DNA of 34,230 nt from positions 1-34,230 of the forward strand of contig DLMH01000013.1 in assembly GCA_002478115.1 (NCBI GenBank), given 5' to 3'. A model generated the notes under the pieces. The model was not told the DNA's origin and did no database searches. It saw nothing but the letters and a program-made list of their open reading frames with translations. The DNA is from Candidatus Acidiferrum typicum. Lineage in GTDB: Bacteria; Acidobacteriota; Terriglobia; Acidiferrales; UBA7541. The position numbers and the translations under genes were made by a program. Positions 26,734-34,230 of the stretch are shown one piece after another (the stretch's first letter is position 1; each line of letters begins with the position of its first letter).

Positions 26734-27642
26734 TAGCTCCCTCCAGTCTGGCGGAAACATGGAAGGTAAGGAAGTACGCTTCGGCATCAGCGGCTCCACG
26801 CTGACAGCGGTCGTCACATCCAATACAGCCACTGGATCAAATAATTCCGCACATGATAGCTACACCTCGCTCGGTGGCATGGTTTTGCTAGTCAACCTGT
26901 TGCTGGGTGAGCTTGTTTTCGGAGGTCTGGGGACAGGGCTCTACAGCATGGTGATGACCGCCGCGATTGCTGTGTTTCTAGCGGGACTCATGGTTGGGCG
27001 CACGCCGGAATACCTGGGGAAAAAGATAGGGCCCGCCGAAAACAAAATGATCATGCTGTTTGCTTTGGCTGCGCCGTTGTTCGTCCTGCCACTTACGGCC
27101 ATTGCTGTGAGCACCAGGGCTGGGCTCTCCGGCCTGACTACAAATACCGGTTCGCACGGTTTTACGGAGATTCTCTTTGCCTACTCTTCCTGCTTCGCCA
27201 ACAATGGCCAGAGCTTTGCCGGTCTAAGTGCCAACACTCCGTTTTACAATCTAACCACTGCTCTAGCCATGATGGCGGGCAGGTTTGCGTTAGCAATTCC
27301 CGCCTTGGCATTCGCGGCTTGTTTTGCTCGGCAGAGAAATACCCCTTCTTCGTCCGGAACCCTTCCGACCCATTCCTTTCTGTTTGGAGTCCTGCTCACC
27401 GTCTGCCTGATAACGATGGTGGCTCTTAGCTACCTTCCAGCATTGGCTCTCGGTCCCATACTCGAACGCTTGCTCTTCGGATCCCAGTGAGCCTCTCTTG
27501 GAAGTGAACTCACGGCGATGGGCCCGAACTCCCGATCTGGGAAATCTCAACAGCAGCACTTGGAGTGCGCAATAGTTCTGTCGAAGCCATGCAAGCTTTC
27601 GGGTGACTGCTCAGGGAGCGGCCTGTCAGCCTCATTGTCACG

Positions 27643-27870
27643 TTGCGGATTGACGAATATTCGGCTCCAAACCGAAAGCTCCACTGCTTTGGCTCAACTC
27701 TCCCTGTTGGAAATTTGAGCCTGCGCGACCTACAAGAACAGTTGTGCGGCTCCGGAACCCGAAAGGACTATTACATTTTTGTGACAGCACTTGTTGAGCT
27801 TAGAGAGGCAACCGAAAAAGGCTCTTGGTTCAGCAACTTGGATACCGCCGATTTCACTTCGAGTGCCTAA
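27643..27870 (+). pseudogene. C-terminal gene remnant inside the direct repeat (copy 1)
   Basis: The last 38 or so codons (TRKDYYIFVTALVELREATE, then KGSWFSNL) match a partly open frame in the other repeat at about 33786-33860 (RKDYYLVVTTLADIGLVHEK). Codon-level similarity in both copies suggests they descend from the 3' end of one protein gene. The upstream part (27643-27750) does not look coding with confidence. The family is not recognised. Confidence 0.35.
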
Positions 27871-27977
27871 GCATTCGGGCCATAGCCGAATGCTCTACCC
27901 ACACTCTGTAATTGCTTGAGCTCAAAGAGTTTTGGCTCCCCGGTGGGGATTCGAACCTCTCAAGGACGACGGTTTCC
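27760..27977 (+). repeat. Direct repeat, copy 1 (about 218 bp), left side of a 6-kb segment
   Basis: Matches 33789-34007 at roughly three quarters of positions by eye. In order it contains the gene-end remnant, a hairpin (GCATTCGG-7-CCGAATGC at 27871-27893), TTGAGCTCAAAGA, and the tRNA-like 3' end TGGCTCCCCGG...GATTCGAACCT. The two copies are in the same orientation, 6 kb apart. Confidence 0.75.
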
Positions 27978-27985
27978 AAGACCGT
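27933..27985 (-). tRNA. tRNA-like 3' end, degenerate (partial)
   Basis: On the minus strand a TTCGAAT T-loop is followed by CCCCACCGGGGAG and CCA. The T-stem is poorly paired. Upstream an arm ACGGT-CTTGGAA-ACCGT looks like an anticodon arm, but no matching 5' acceptor strand or D-arm is present. It is therefore a tRNA gene fragment or tRNA-like element, not a working tRNA. Confidence 0.4.
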
Positions 27986-28059
27986 TGCGGCCCGGAAGTG
28001 CCCTGAGAAACCGAACCGATTAGGGTGCGGTCACGAACCGTGTGCGTCGAGAAAGAATC

Positions 28060-28103
28060 GGAGGAGTGACTGAAAGGCCGAAGGCGGCGGTTTTCAAAAC
28101 CGC
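28060..28103 (+). tRNA. 5' half of a serine-type tRNA gene with UCA anticodon (partial)
   Basis: GGAGGAGTGACTGAAAGGCC followed by GAAGGCGGCGGTT resembles the acceptor strand and D-arm of bacterial tRNA-Ser. The next arm is GCGGT-TTTCAAA-ACCGC, a perfect anticodon arm with anticodon TCA (28094-28096). Past 28103 there is no variable arm, T-loop (no TTCGA/TTCAA) or complementary acceptor strand. This looks like a tRNA cut at the end of the anticodon stem, as left by integration or recombination. UCA would read UGA (selenocysteine or stop). Confidence 0.45.
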
Positions 28104-28606
28104 ACTGCCGATCGCGTTCTCAGGTGATCTGGGGTGATCTAAGGTGCTGTGAGGCGTTGTGAGGTTACCTGATTTGCAGAGGTTTGCTAATTCATTCTGC
28201 CCTGTTCGTGCTCACACCGTTTCATTTGTATTCAACAACTTACGACCCTGTCATTTGCATCGGATGCGCTCATTTGCAGCCTAGAGTGCACCGAGAGCGC
28301 ACCGGAACCAAGCAAACCACCGCTTTGAGTTAGGCCAAGTTTCTCGGCTCATGTAGGCGGATCAAACCAACTTTGAAGTACTGGGGAAGTCCTGCGACCC
28401 CCTGACCAAAGACCCGGAACTCGCGGCATCTAAAGTAGGTTTAACCCTGCTTTGCCCCGGCAGCATTTTAGGGGGCAAAAGCTACAGTCGGTTGTCACTC
28501 CCGGTTTTTGTCCTGGCCAAATGACGCTCGGTCGCGAGCAACCCTACGATCGATTCATACGAAAGTATCGGCGATACGTTGGTATCAGTTCGCGTGAAGT
28601 GTTCTG
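28104..28606. other. Gene-free stretch with short tandem motifs
   Basis: No gene is supportable here. GGTGATCTGGGGTGATCTAA (about 28123-28142) is a short tandem duplication directly after the tRNA half. CATTTG recurs three times between 28220 and 28280. The rest shows no structure that I can interpret. Confidence 0.4.
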
Positions 28607-29689
28607 CTAGTGGCGCTTGATGATGACGACGGTCTTATCGTCAATGCGGTCTTGCTCGCCACTCTGGCGCAATTCGTCGTCCCTCTTTAGGGCGTAGTCG
28701 AGTAAGGTATTGCAGATTTCCTTCGCCGAAAGCTGATGGTGTTCACGCATCACTTTTTCAAGACGGCTGCGTTCCTCTTTATCGCCGCCGCTATACACGC
28801 CGTCGGTGTAAAGAAAGAAGATGTCCCCTGTACTCATGAGTGTGAGTTCGGCAATGTCCGAAGATTTCACTCGTCGCTTCCGGTAGTCCAAAGAGAGATA
28901 TCGTTTCCGGTCAGGATGGTCTTCCGGAATTTGCAAGCCGAGAGGGAGAAACTGCACCATCCGACTCTTGTCCAATTCTACGAACCTGCCAAACTCCGCG
29001 GAGTAGACAAGTGGTGGCGGATGTCCGAAATTCACAAATCGAAAATTGCCGGATGGCCGAATCTCGCCATACAGCATCGTAGCGATTTCTTGTACCCCAT
29101 CCGTCAAACTCCGCCCGAGTGCATTGCGCGCCGTGGATGATTGAGCCAGTCGTAGATTCATTCTCTCGAACAATTCCGGGGTAGTCTTCCCGCGGTGATC
29201 GAGCTCCGAAAGCATCAGCGCTTGAAACGTGTCATGGACTGTCGAGGCGATTTTCGCGGCAATTATTCCGTGGCCTTCGGCATCGACCAGGAGGACTCCG
29301 GCGGTGCTGCGTAGCTCGCGCAAGTCTTCGGCAACACGCACCTGCTCCGAGCTTCGCCCTTCCCGGTACGCGGTTTCCTTTTCCGGACTGAAGCCTGGGC
29401 GCGATTTCAGCCAGTTGACATGGTCGTCAACGGAATTGCGGGGCGATGCACCGACGGCTAGCTTCTCCAGATACTCCTGCGAGCGCTTCAGCGCGAGCTG
29501 GATGCGACCGTCGATGTCATACCGTTGCTGAAAATTGATGTATTCAAACAGGTCACCCCCCACCGCTCCGGCGGGAATCGAATTGCCATACATCTCGATC
29601 CCGGGCAATTGAGGAATTGCGCCCTCTACCGGCATCAGGCGCTTGCGCAGGTATTCGTCGATGTTCGTCGGGATATACGAGTTTTCCAT
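28607..29689 (-). CDS. SpoIIE/RsbU-type PP2C serine phosphatase
   Basis: A 360-aa protein phosphatase domain of the SpoIIE/RsbU type. ATG 29689 is taken; a GTG three codons earlier is possible. Metal-binding motifs are present in order: GAVGGDLFEY (residues 41-50; GGD is usually followed by FYD), LLVDAEGHG (Asp136; usually DVSGHG), FVNFGHPPPLVY, FFLYTDGVYSGG and RIDDKTVVIIKR near the end. An insert at about 55-120, rich in charged residues, separates the first two motifs. Such enzymes dephosphorylate anti-sigma-factor antagonists or other regulators. No GAF, PAS or response-regulator domain precedes it, and no partner kinase or antagonist gene is adjacent. Function is known to family level only. 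Confidence 0.85.
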   Translation of the reverse strand: MENSYIPTNIDEYLRKRLMPVEGAIPQLPGIEMYGNSIPAGAVGGDLFEYINFQQRYDIDGRIQLALKRSQEYLEKLAVGASPRNSVDDHVNWLKSRPGFSPEKETAYREGRSSEQVRVAEDLRELRSTAGVLLVDAEGHGIIAAKIASTVHDTFQALMLSELDHRGKTTPELFERMNLRLAQSSTARNALGRSLTDGVQEIATMLYGEIRPSGNFRFVNFGHPPPLVYSAEFGRFVELDKSRMVQFLPLGLQIPEDHPDRKRYLSLDYRKRRVKSSDIAELTLMSTGDIFFLYTDGVYSGGDKEERSRLEKVMREHHQLSAKEICNTLLDYALKRDDELRQSGEQDRIDDKTVVIIKRH

Positions 29690-29797
29690 CCCGACCACTT
29701 TACCGCACGTCGCACCCCGCTAACCACAAACTCTCGAAATCCACTATTACGCGAAATCCCATCACGGCAGCGACTCCGTAACTGAGGAGACTTGCCG

Positions 29798-30706
29798 TCA
29801 ATCCTGCACCGGGCGGTCAAGACCAAATGGGTAGTAGACTCTCCACTCGGCATCGTAGTGCGGCTTTTCCATTTTTTGTTCAAGATAGAAATCGAAGTTC
29901 ATTCCCGCTGTTTTGAAGATCTTCGTGTCGTTCTTCGAAAATCCTGCGCGGTCCATGAGAAAACCGACGGCCTGATGGTACGGGTAGCTGTGCTCGACTC
30001 CTCGCAAAATCTGGGCGATCTCCTCAGTCTTGACCATTCCTCTTTCACGCGCTTTCTTAAAAGCTTTCAGTACTGTTCTTACCCCGCCGCCATATTGGGG
30101 GCGCACCGTTAAGTCGACCAAAGTCCTCGCGACGTTCGTTACCTGGATTCGGCCGATATCAGGCTTGTTTACCCAAACAACTCCAAGACAGTCTGTGCTC
30201 TTTCCGTTGACCAGCACGTACTCCATTGCATCACGAGGATCGGAGCTTCGATATCGGAGGTTGGATTCACGCGGTGAACGGGAAAAGGCCGCATCGATCC
30301 CAGCTTGGGTCAATTCGAGAGACTGGTCCTTGGGAGTCTGCTCTCTGTTTATATAGAGCACGGCGAGGCTATCCGACAGACCGTGCACGAAGGCCGCACT
30401 GGCATGAGAGATGTAAGCGTCTTTGCGGAGCGATAGTCCGATTTCGAAAGAAGAGGGGTTTCCTCTGACCATGCGAATGATTGACGGGTATTTGGCCGAT
30501 TTCAACTCCAGCTGCTTTAACGGAACGCGTTGCTGCAGAACAGTTAGAAAATCCTTCCGAGTAATCGATTTGCCAAGTTGCCATTCCCCTGTTGTTTGGT
30601 TGGCTCTGGCTTTCCTGGATTCGCTGAGAAGTAGGTCTCTCGGAATTGTTTGCCCCGAACTGCGTAAAGTCCAGACACGCGTCTGCAATTCCTCGTCCCT
30701 TTGCAT
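29798..30706 (-). CDS. AbiEi-like antitoxin/regulator protein
   Basis: A 302-aa protein. The segment LRKDAYISHASAAFVHGLSD, and later VTNVARTLVDLTVRPQYGGG followed by VLKAFKKARER, is the core pattern of AbiEi-family proteins (type IV toxin-antitoxin antitoxins and related regulators). The N-terminal region (about 1-60) holds helical sequence where a winged helix would be expected, but I cannot see a clear recognition helix. The C-terminus (FDFYLEQKMEKPHYDAEWRV) follows the usual layout. The usual partner, the AbiEii nucleotidyltransferase, is not next to it on either side. It is either an orphan regulator or has another partner. It lies about 110 bases upstream of the phosphatase, same strand. 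Family call moderately sure. Confidence 0.65.
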   Translation of the reverse strand: MQRDEELQTRVWTLRSSGQTIPRDLLLSESRKARANQTTGEWQLGKSITRKDFLTVLQQRVPLKQLELKSAKYPSIIRMVRGNPSSFEIGLSLRKDAYISHASAAFVHGLSDSLAVLYINREQTPKDQSLELTQAGIDAAFSRSPRESNLRYRSSDPRDAMEYVLVNGKSTDCLGVVWVNKPDIGRIQVTNVARTLVDLTVRPQYGGGVRTVLKAFKKARERGMVKTEEIAQILRGVEHSYPYHQAVGFLMDRAGFSKNDTKIFKTAGMNFDFYLEQKMEKPHYDAEWRVYYPFGLDRPVQD

Positions 30707-30847
30707 TCCAAGTCAACCTGTCATCAGAACCTCAGCGTTGCCTGGCAACCGCGTACTTCCAGCAGGAGATTGAAGGCGTTTGCAGCACCCACGATGAAAA
30801 GGTGTGCGTGAGGCCACCCTGCAAACTGTGAACTGCCCTCTTGTCCT

Positions 30848-32028
30848 TCAAAACGTAGGTGTCGGCACCTTTCCCCAAGCCGTTTCTACCGGCAGGTTTT
30901 TTGTCGCGAGAATACTGAGTGTGTGAACATCCACGTCAACCATGAAATCCGTGTCCTGGTCGCATTGACGGAGAATAAATCGGCGGGTTTTGTTCCTGAA
31001 GCCGCAGAGACCTTTACGAAGATCAATCTCCGCACTGAGCCTGCACTTGCGCTGCGATGCGGATGATCGCCCGCCTCGAAAGCCGAAGCGTGCGTCCCTC
31101 CCAGATGAGTGAAAGGATGAAATATCCAGTCCCAGAACCGGCTGATCGCATGGTGCTTCTTGTATAGCTGCCAATCATCGCCTGTGTCAGCAATCAGTCC
31201 CTGCATTACGTAATTCGTCGGCAAGAAATAGACAAGGTAGGACTGGTTCGGTTCCAACCGCGACTTAACCTGTTCCAGGTTGAGCACATCCCGCATCCGA
31301 TGCTCCATCATCTGCTTATCTTCAGCGAGGACCGCCAGGGCGACTACCTTCGAGTCCATCCACAAGGGAAGATGGTCCACGGTGTACTGCCTCAGGAGAA
31401 AAGCACCGCCAATGACGAAGATCGCCAGCAAGAGAAAGGCTGCCACTCTACTGACAGCGCTAGATAGCGGCACTGCGTTTTCAATGCTCCTCGGCAGAAA
31501 CATTCCCGTTCGTTGCATGTAATCCCGATAGGCCTCCGGGTGCTGTTTTTGCATTCGGCTTTCCTCGTCTCTCGCGAGCAAGTAGTACACCAGGACCATA
31601 GCGAGCCAGAGAACAACAACCAGAAATCTCGGCCAGAGAATCGCGAGACCAGCACCGGCAGTCGCCAGTGCCACGTATTGAGGATGCCTGATCAACGAAT
31701 ACAGACCCTTTATGACAGGTCCTCTGCGAAAGACTTTGCTTGCATACACCTGAAAGGCACAAATCAGAAACAACAAAAGTCCGAGACTGAAAAAGACGGA
31801 ACCCGTTACCCGCACGAATTTGAGGAAACCGTTAGGCGGAACCACCATGTGCGTGAAGAAAACGGAACTCAACCATCTGGTCGCCCGATACTTGGTCAAT
31901 CCGAGTAGGAAGGGATTAAATGCCGAGTAAAAGAAGCCGGCAAAAGGGCTGATCATGATCAAAATCTCGAAGCACACTACGAAATAGAGCGCTATGGCGC
32001 TGCTCAAAGCCACTTTTGTCCTAGTCAT
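30848..32028 (-). pseudogene. Isoprenylcysteine/phospholipid methyltransferase-like membrane protein, frameshifted near the end
   Basis: ATG 32028 follows GAGG. The first 220 residues contain five or six membrane helices. The PEMT/ICMT methyltransferase signature GLYSLIRHPQYVALATAG is followed by ARDEESRMQKQHPEAYRDYM, which bind S-adenosylmethionine in this family. The C-terminal part is soluble. Translation runs out of frame after RRLIFVKVSAASGTKPADLF, near 30955-30965, and stops at 30886. The next phase continues QDTDFMVDVDVHTLSILATK, then NLPVETAWGKVPTPTF, to 30848. One lost base in ACCAGG explains it. The methyltransferase part is intact either way. It could be a real pseudogene, or a sequencing error near the 3' end. 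Confidence 0.75.
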
Positions 32029-32266
32029 CTGGGAACCTCACGAAGGAGATCAGCAAGTTACGATTGAGCCCGACAAATCACTTTCTCCGTCTTTATTTAT
32101 TTTTTGTTCGTGATTTGCCGAGATTCATCGCCATTAGTATTGCGTTTTTGTGGCAGCTCCACCTTCTTGTCACAAAACAAAGCCGCGAACCTCGACCTTA
32201 GCAGCGTCGAGCCGTCCCAGCACTGTTTTAGCTCCCGGAACTCCTGCTGCTTTAGCGTCCAACTTT

Positions 32267-33520
32267 TCACCCTTGTCCACCGACCTGTTCCGGGAACAAT
32301 CCTGGCATCCAGCGGGAAGCCAGTTTCGCCGGAAAAGTGAGCCGCAAGGGAGCACGCGGGCTCTCCGAAACCAGCACACCGTGGTTGAGCAACGCGGAAA
32401 CAATCCGCCTCGCCTGACGATCCCCTGTGTTTACGACGCTTGCGGCGTCGCCGCGTCCCAGCTCCCCGCGATAGAGAACGGCTTCGAGGATGTTTCCCGA
32501 TTTCGGCGGTAAGTTGCCAAGATGGACTTCTTCTTCGGCCCATAGCCGGATGCGCGTGCGCAGGCGATCCGGCTCGACCAAACCTTCCATGAAATCCACC
32601 TGGTCGATGCAGATAGCGAGAAAGAATTCAGCAAATGCCGCAAGCGCCTCTTCGCTCAACTGTCCGCGGCCGTCAAGATCGTTCCGGCGCGGCTGGTCGC
32701 ACGCGATCAGGTGTCGTTTGTACGCTTCGACATTACGGGCCAAACCCCTCGCCACAGACCATGCGGCCCCCGTGCCCAAACTCTCAAGCAGCATGGCATG
32801 CGACATCAAACGCGCCACGCGGCCATTGCCATCGAGGAACGGGTGAATCCACAGCAGCCGGTGATGAGCCGTTGCCGCAGCAAGAATCGAATCTGTCTTT
32901 TTCAGTGTCCCGTACACTTCGGCGAAGCGCGCAACGAATCGTGGCACGGCCCCGGCACTCACCGCGACGTGGGGCCCGACCACTACGTCGCGCTTTCGTA
33001 GTTCTCCTGGCACAACACGCATGCGCTCTTTCTTTTCCGGATCCTCCACCCAGAGAAGGTCCTCGGGCAGTAACTCGTAAAACCGCCGGTGCGTCTCGCG
33101 GATGCCGTCACTCGTAACGGCGCGGGCCTTTAGACCGCCGCGATCAATCCATTCCTGAACGGCAATGTGCGCTTTCGCTTCAAGCTGCAGGTCCCGCTTG
33201 CGGGCTTCTTTGCTGTAATCGTTTTTCAGCGCACGCTCGATATCGATTGGGTGCGTGTAGTGCCCTTCGATTAGGTTGCTGTAGTAACAGTTCATCGCCC
33301 GCACGAGGTCAGAAAGCGAGACCAACAAGCTTTCCGGCAAACTGCGGCGGAAGCCCGCCGCCTTTTGCGCGAGCTCCACGGCCATGTCTGTCAATTTTCC
33401 GCGATGGCGCGAGCCTTCCCCAAATACCATCGGCTCCATCAGGAAGAGCGATTCACCGCGATCCGAAGCTGTTCCGATGTCCGATTCCATGTCCACATCC
33501 GACCTCATAGCAACAACCAT
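32267..33520 (-). CDS. Class II Fic protein with C-terminal winged helix
   Basis: A 417-aa Fic-domain protein; Fic enzymes usually transfer AMP from ATP to a target protein. The active motif is HPFLDGNGRVAR, with catalytic His226. An inhibitory-helix motif, S81-NLIEG (Ser/Thr-x3-Glu-Gly), lies before the Fic core, which makes it class II and self-inhibited. Residues about 340-405 (GNILEAVLYRGELGRGDAAS and RRIVSALLNHGVLV) form a winged helix, common in Fic regulators that bind DNA. Start: 33520, 33508 and 33490 are possible ATGs; none has an ideal ribosome site. It is the last gene inside the repeat-flanked segment. No phage or toxin partner is adjacent. Family is secure; target unknown. Confidence 0.9.
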   Translation of the reverse strand: MVVAMRSDVDMESDIGTASDRGESLFLMEPMVFGEGSRHRGKLTDMAVELAQKAAGFRRSLPESLLVSLSDLVRAMNCYYSNLIEGHYTHPIDIERALKNDYSKEARKRDLQLEAKAHIAVQEWIDRGGLKARAVTSDGIRETHRRFYELLPEDLLWVEDPEKKERMRVVPGELRKRDVVVGPHVAVSAGAVPRFVARFAEVYGTLKKTDSILAAATAHHRLLWIHPFLDGNGRVARLMSHAMLLESLGTGAAWSVARGLARNVEAYKRHLIACDQPRRNDLDGRGQLSEEALAAFAEFFLAICIDQVDFMEGLVEPDRLRTRIRLWAEEEVHLGNLPPKSGNILEAVLYRGELGRGDAASVVNTGDRQARRIVSALLNHGVLVSESPRAPLRLTFPAKLASRWMPGLFPEQVGGQG

Positions 33521-33788
33521 TCTATCATAATGTTACGGCACATAACCTGGCATTAACGACCTATTCTATGTCCGCTAGTCCGTCCGCATCATGGTGATTT
33601 CTCTTGGGTTGCTCCCTCTAGGGGGACTATGTCGTCTCATTGTGTAAGCGCTCGGGTTGCTTGGCTGTTCGCTTAGCTGAGCATTCGGTCACGAACCTAA
33701 GCCAAGGGTCTACTTTGTTCGCTCAAGCCTCCTCTCTATAAACGTGAGCTTTCGGAGCCGCCAACAACGGACCCATAACTCCAGAATC

Positions 33789-34007
33789 CGAAAAGACTAT
33801 TACCTTGTCGTGACAACACTTGCTGACATTGGACTGGTTCACGAAAAAAGCTTTTGGTCAGCGACTCGCGCGCTGCCGATTTCGCTTCGCACGACCAAGC
33901 ATTAGGTCCATAGCCGAATGCTCTACAACAACTCTGTAAATTGATTGAGCTCAAAGATTTTTGGCTCCCCGGGGGAGGATTCGAACCTCCCAAGGACGAC
34001 CGTCTCC
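33789..34007 (+). repeat. Direct repeat, copy 2 (about 219 bp), right side of the 6-kb segment
   Basis: The same series of elements as 27760-27977: gene-end remnant, hairpin (GCATTAGG-7-CCGAATGC, one mismatch), TTGAGCTCAAAGA, TGGCTCCCCGG and the T-arm. The matching part ends at a GACGAC.GT.TCC block. Beyond this the two copies differ by a small insertion and then drift apart. Confidence 0.75.
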
Positions 34008-34076
34008 GTTGTAGTCGAGTGCGGACCTTGAACGCCTGCTTTGGAAGCAGAAGCTCTACAGGCTATATTCCGGGGA
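33962..34076 (-). tRNA. tRNA-like element with very long variable region
   Basis: Minus strand, 115 nt. The 5' strand TCCCCGG (34076-34070) pairs perfectly with CCGGGGA before G and an encoded CCA. A T-arm GGGAGG-TTCGAAT-CCTCCC is perfect (six pairs). An arm TCTGC-TTCCAAA-GCAGG at the right distance has anticodon CCA (Trp-like). The D-arm is weak and lacks GG in its loop. About 43 bases separate the anticodon arm from the T-arm, far more than in normal tRNA. It may be a tRNA pseudogene with an insertion, or a non-canonical tRNA; the acceptor-plus-T helix of 13 pairs is like that in selenocysteine-type tRNAs. Confidence 0.4.
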
Positions 34077-34230
34077 GACTAATGGCAAACGGGAGCGGAT
34101 TGAATCCTGAGCCTGTAGCCCAAGAGTCTGTTGTTGATTCTGCGTTGCTTAGGTCCAATTTAAGGCCCTTCAAAACCGCCTTCTTGTACACAAGTTGTAC
34201 ACAAATCGCTGGGGTGAACCCCTTAGATGG

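Larger units (their letters stand above)
24665..27490 (+). pseudogene. kdpA: Second kdpA, interrupted by an IS630-type element
   Basis: The first part (24665-25640) ends VGVDFRT; the second (26736-27490) begins SLQSGGNMEGKEVRFG after an AGC codon that spans the junction. Removing the element with one TA copy restores a single frame of 576 residues, so the insertion is the only break. GTG 24665 or 24674 is the start. Helices and the motifs TNGGGFFNANGAHPYENP and VGRTPEYLGKKI are present. Other pore motifs differ from the intact copy: SFSTTTTWQAY for SFLTNTNWQSY, SNTATGSNNSAHDS for TTDASCGAVVAMHDS, and CFANNGQSFAG for GAGNNGSAFAG. It lacks a kdpB or kdpC behind it. As it stands it makes only a truncated protein. 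Confidence 0.95.

Noticed and set aside
33736..33993. 85-aa minus-strand frame starting MGGSNPPPGSQ
   Set aside because: The first residues are translation of the tRNA T-arm (GGTTCGAATCC type), a common false gene.
1..34230. CRISPR array
   Set aside because: No regularly spaced identical short repeats were found; the recurring motifs are few and uneven.

Overview
The window looks like a chromosomal piece of an acidobacterium or close relative. This is inferred, not proven. The grounds are moderately high GC, two large outer-membrane porins of the BBP2/OmpL-like type, a long S9 prolyl-oligopeptidase-type enzyme, KdpD-like proteins that stop after the sensor half, and a KdpC with an internal insert. 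It is an accessory, rearranged region: two insertion sequences, several broken genes and many gene remnants.

Layout. 1-3110: the end of a TPR protein and a complete exported S9 peptidase. 3.4-5.3 kb: two unknown genes, a winged-helix-like protein with three palindromic operator-like sites at its start, and a possible OB-fold protein. 5.48-8.07 kb: an IS21-family element with a 4-bp target duplication; its istA is frameshifted. 8.07-9.07 kb: a gene-poor kilobase with one small ORF whose promoter-like motif also occurs in front of the gene at 4735.

9.07-27.5 kb is dominated by high-affinity potassium uptake (Kdp). On the minus strand a complete operon runs from a 27-aa membrane peptide through kdpF, kdpA, kdpB and kdpC to a severed second kdpC 3' end and a porin. 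A kdpE response regulator and a second porin follow on the same strand. On the plus strand is a second, incomplete Kdp locus: a frameshifted DUF2254 membrane protein, two tandem KdpD-like sensor proteins without the kinase half, small membrane peptides, and a second kdpA cut exactly by an IS630-type element. A third kdpC 3' fragment lies between kdpE and the main operon. No kdpB for the second locus and no histidine kinase are present. The intact minus-strand set should form the working K+ pump. How the sensor-only proteins signal to KdpE cannot be read from this window.

27.76-34.0 kb: a roughly 6-kb segment lies between two diverged direct repeats of about 220 bp, each containing a tRNA-like 3' end. 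Inside are a 5' half of a serine-type tRNA gene with a UCA anticodon, a SpoIIE/RsbU-type phosphatase, an AbiEi-like protein, a frameshifted isoprenylcysteine-methyltransferase-like membrane protein and a class II Fic protein. No integrase is visible. The repeats and tRNA pieces suggest an old island or repeated recombination at a tRNA site.
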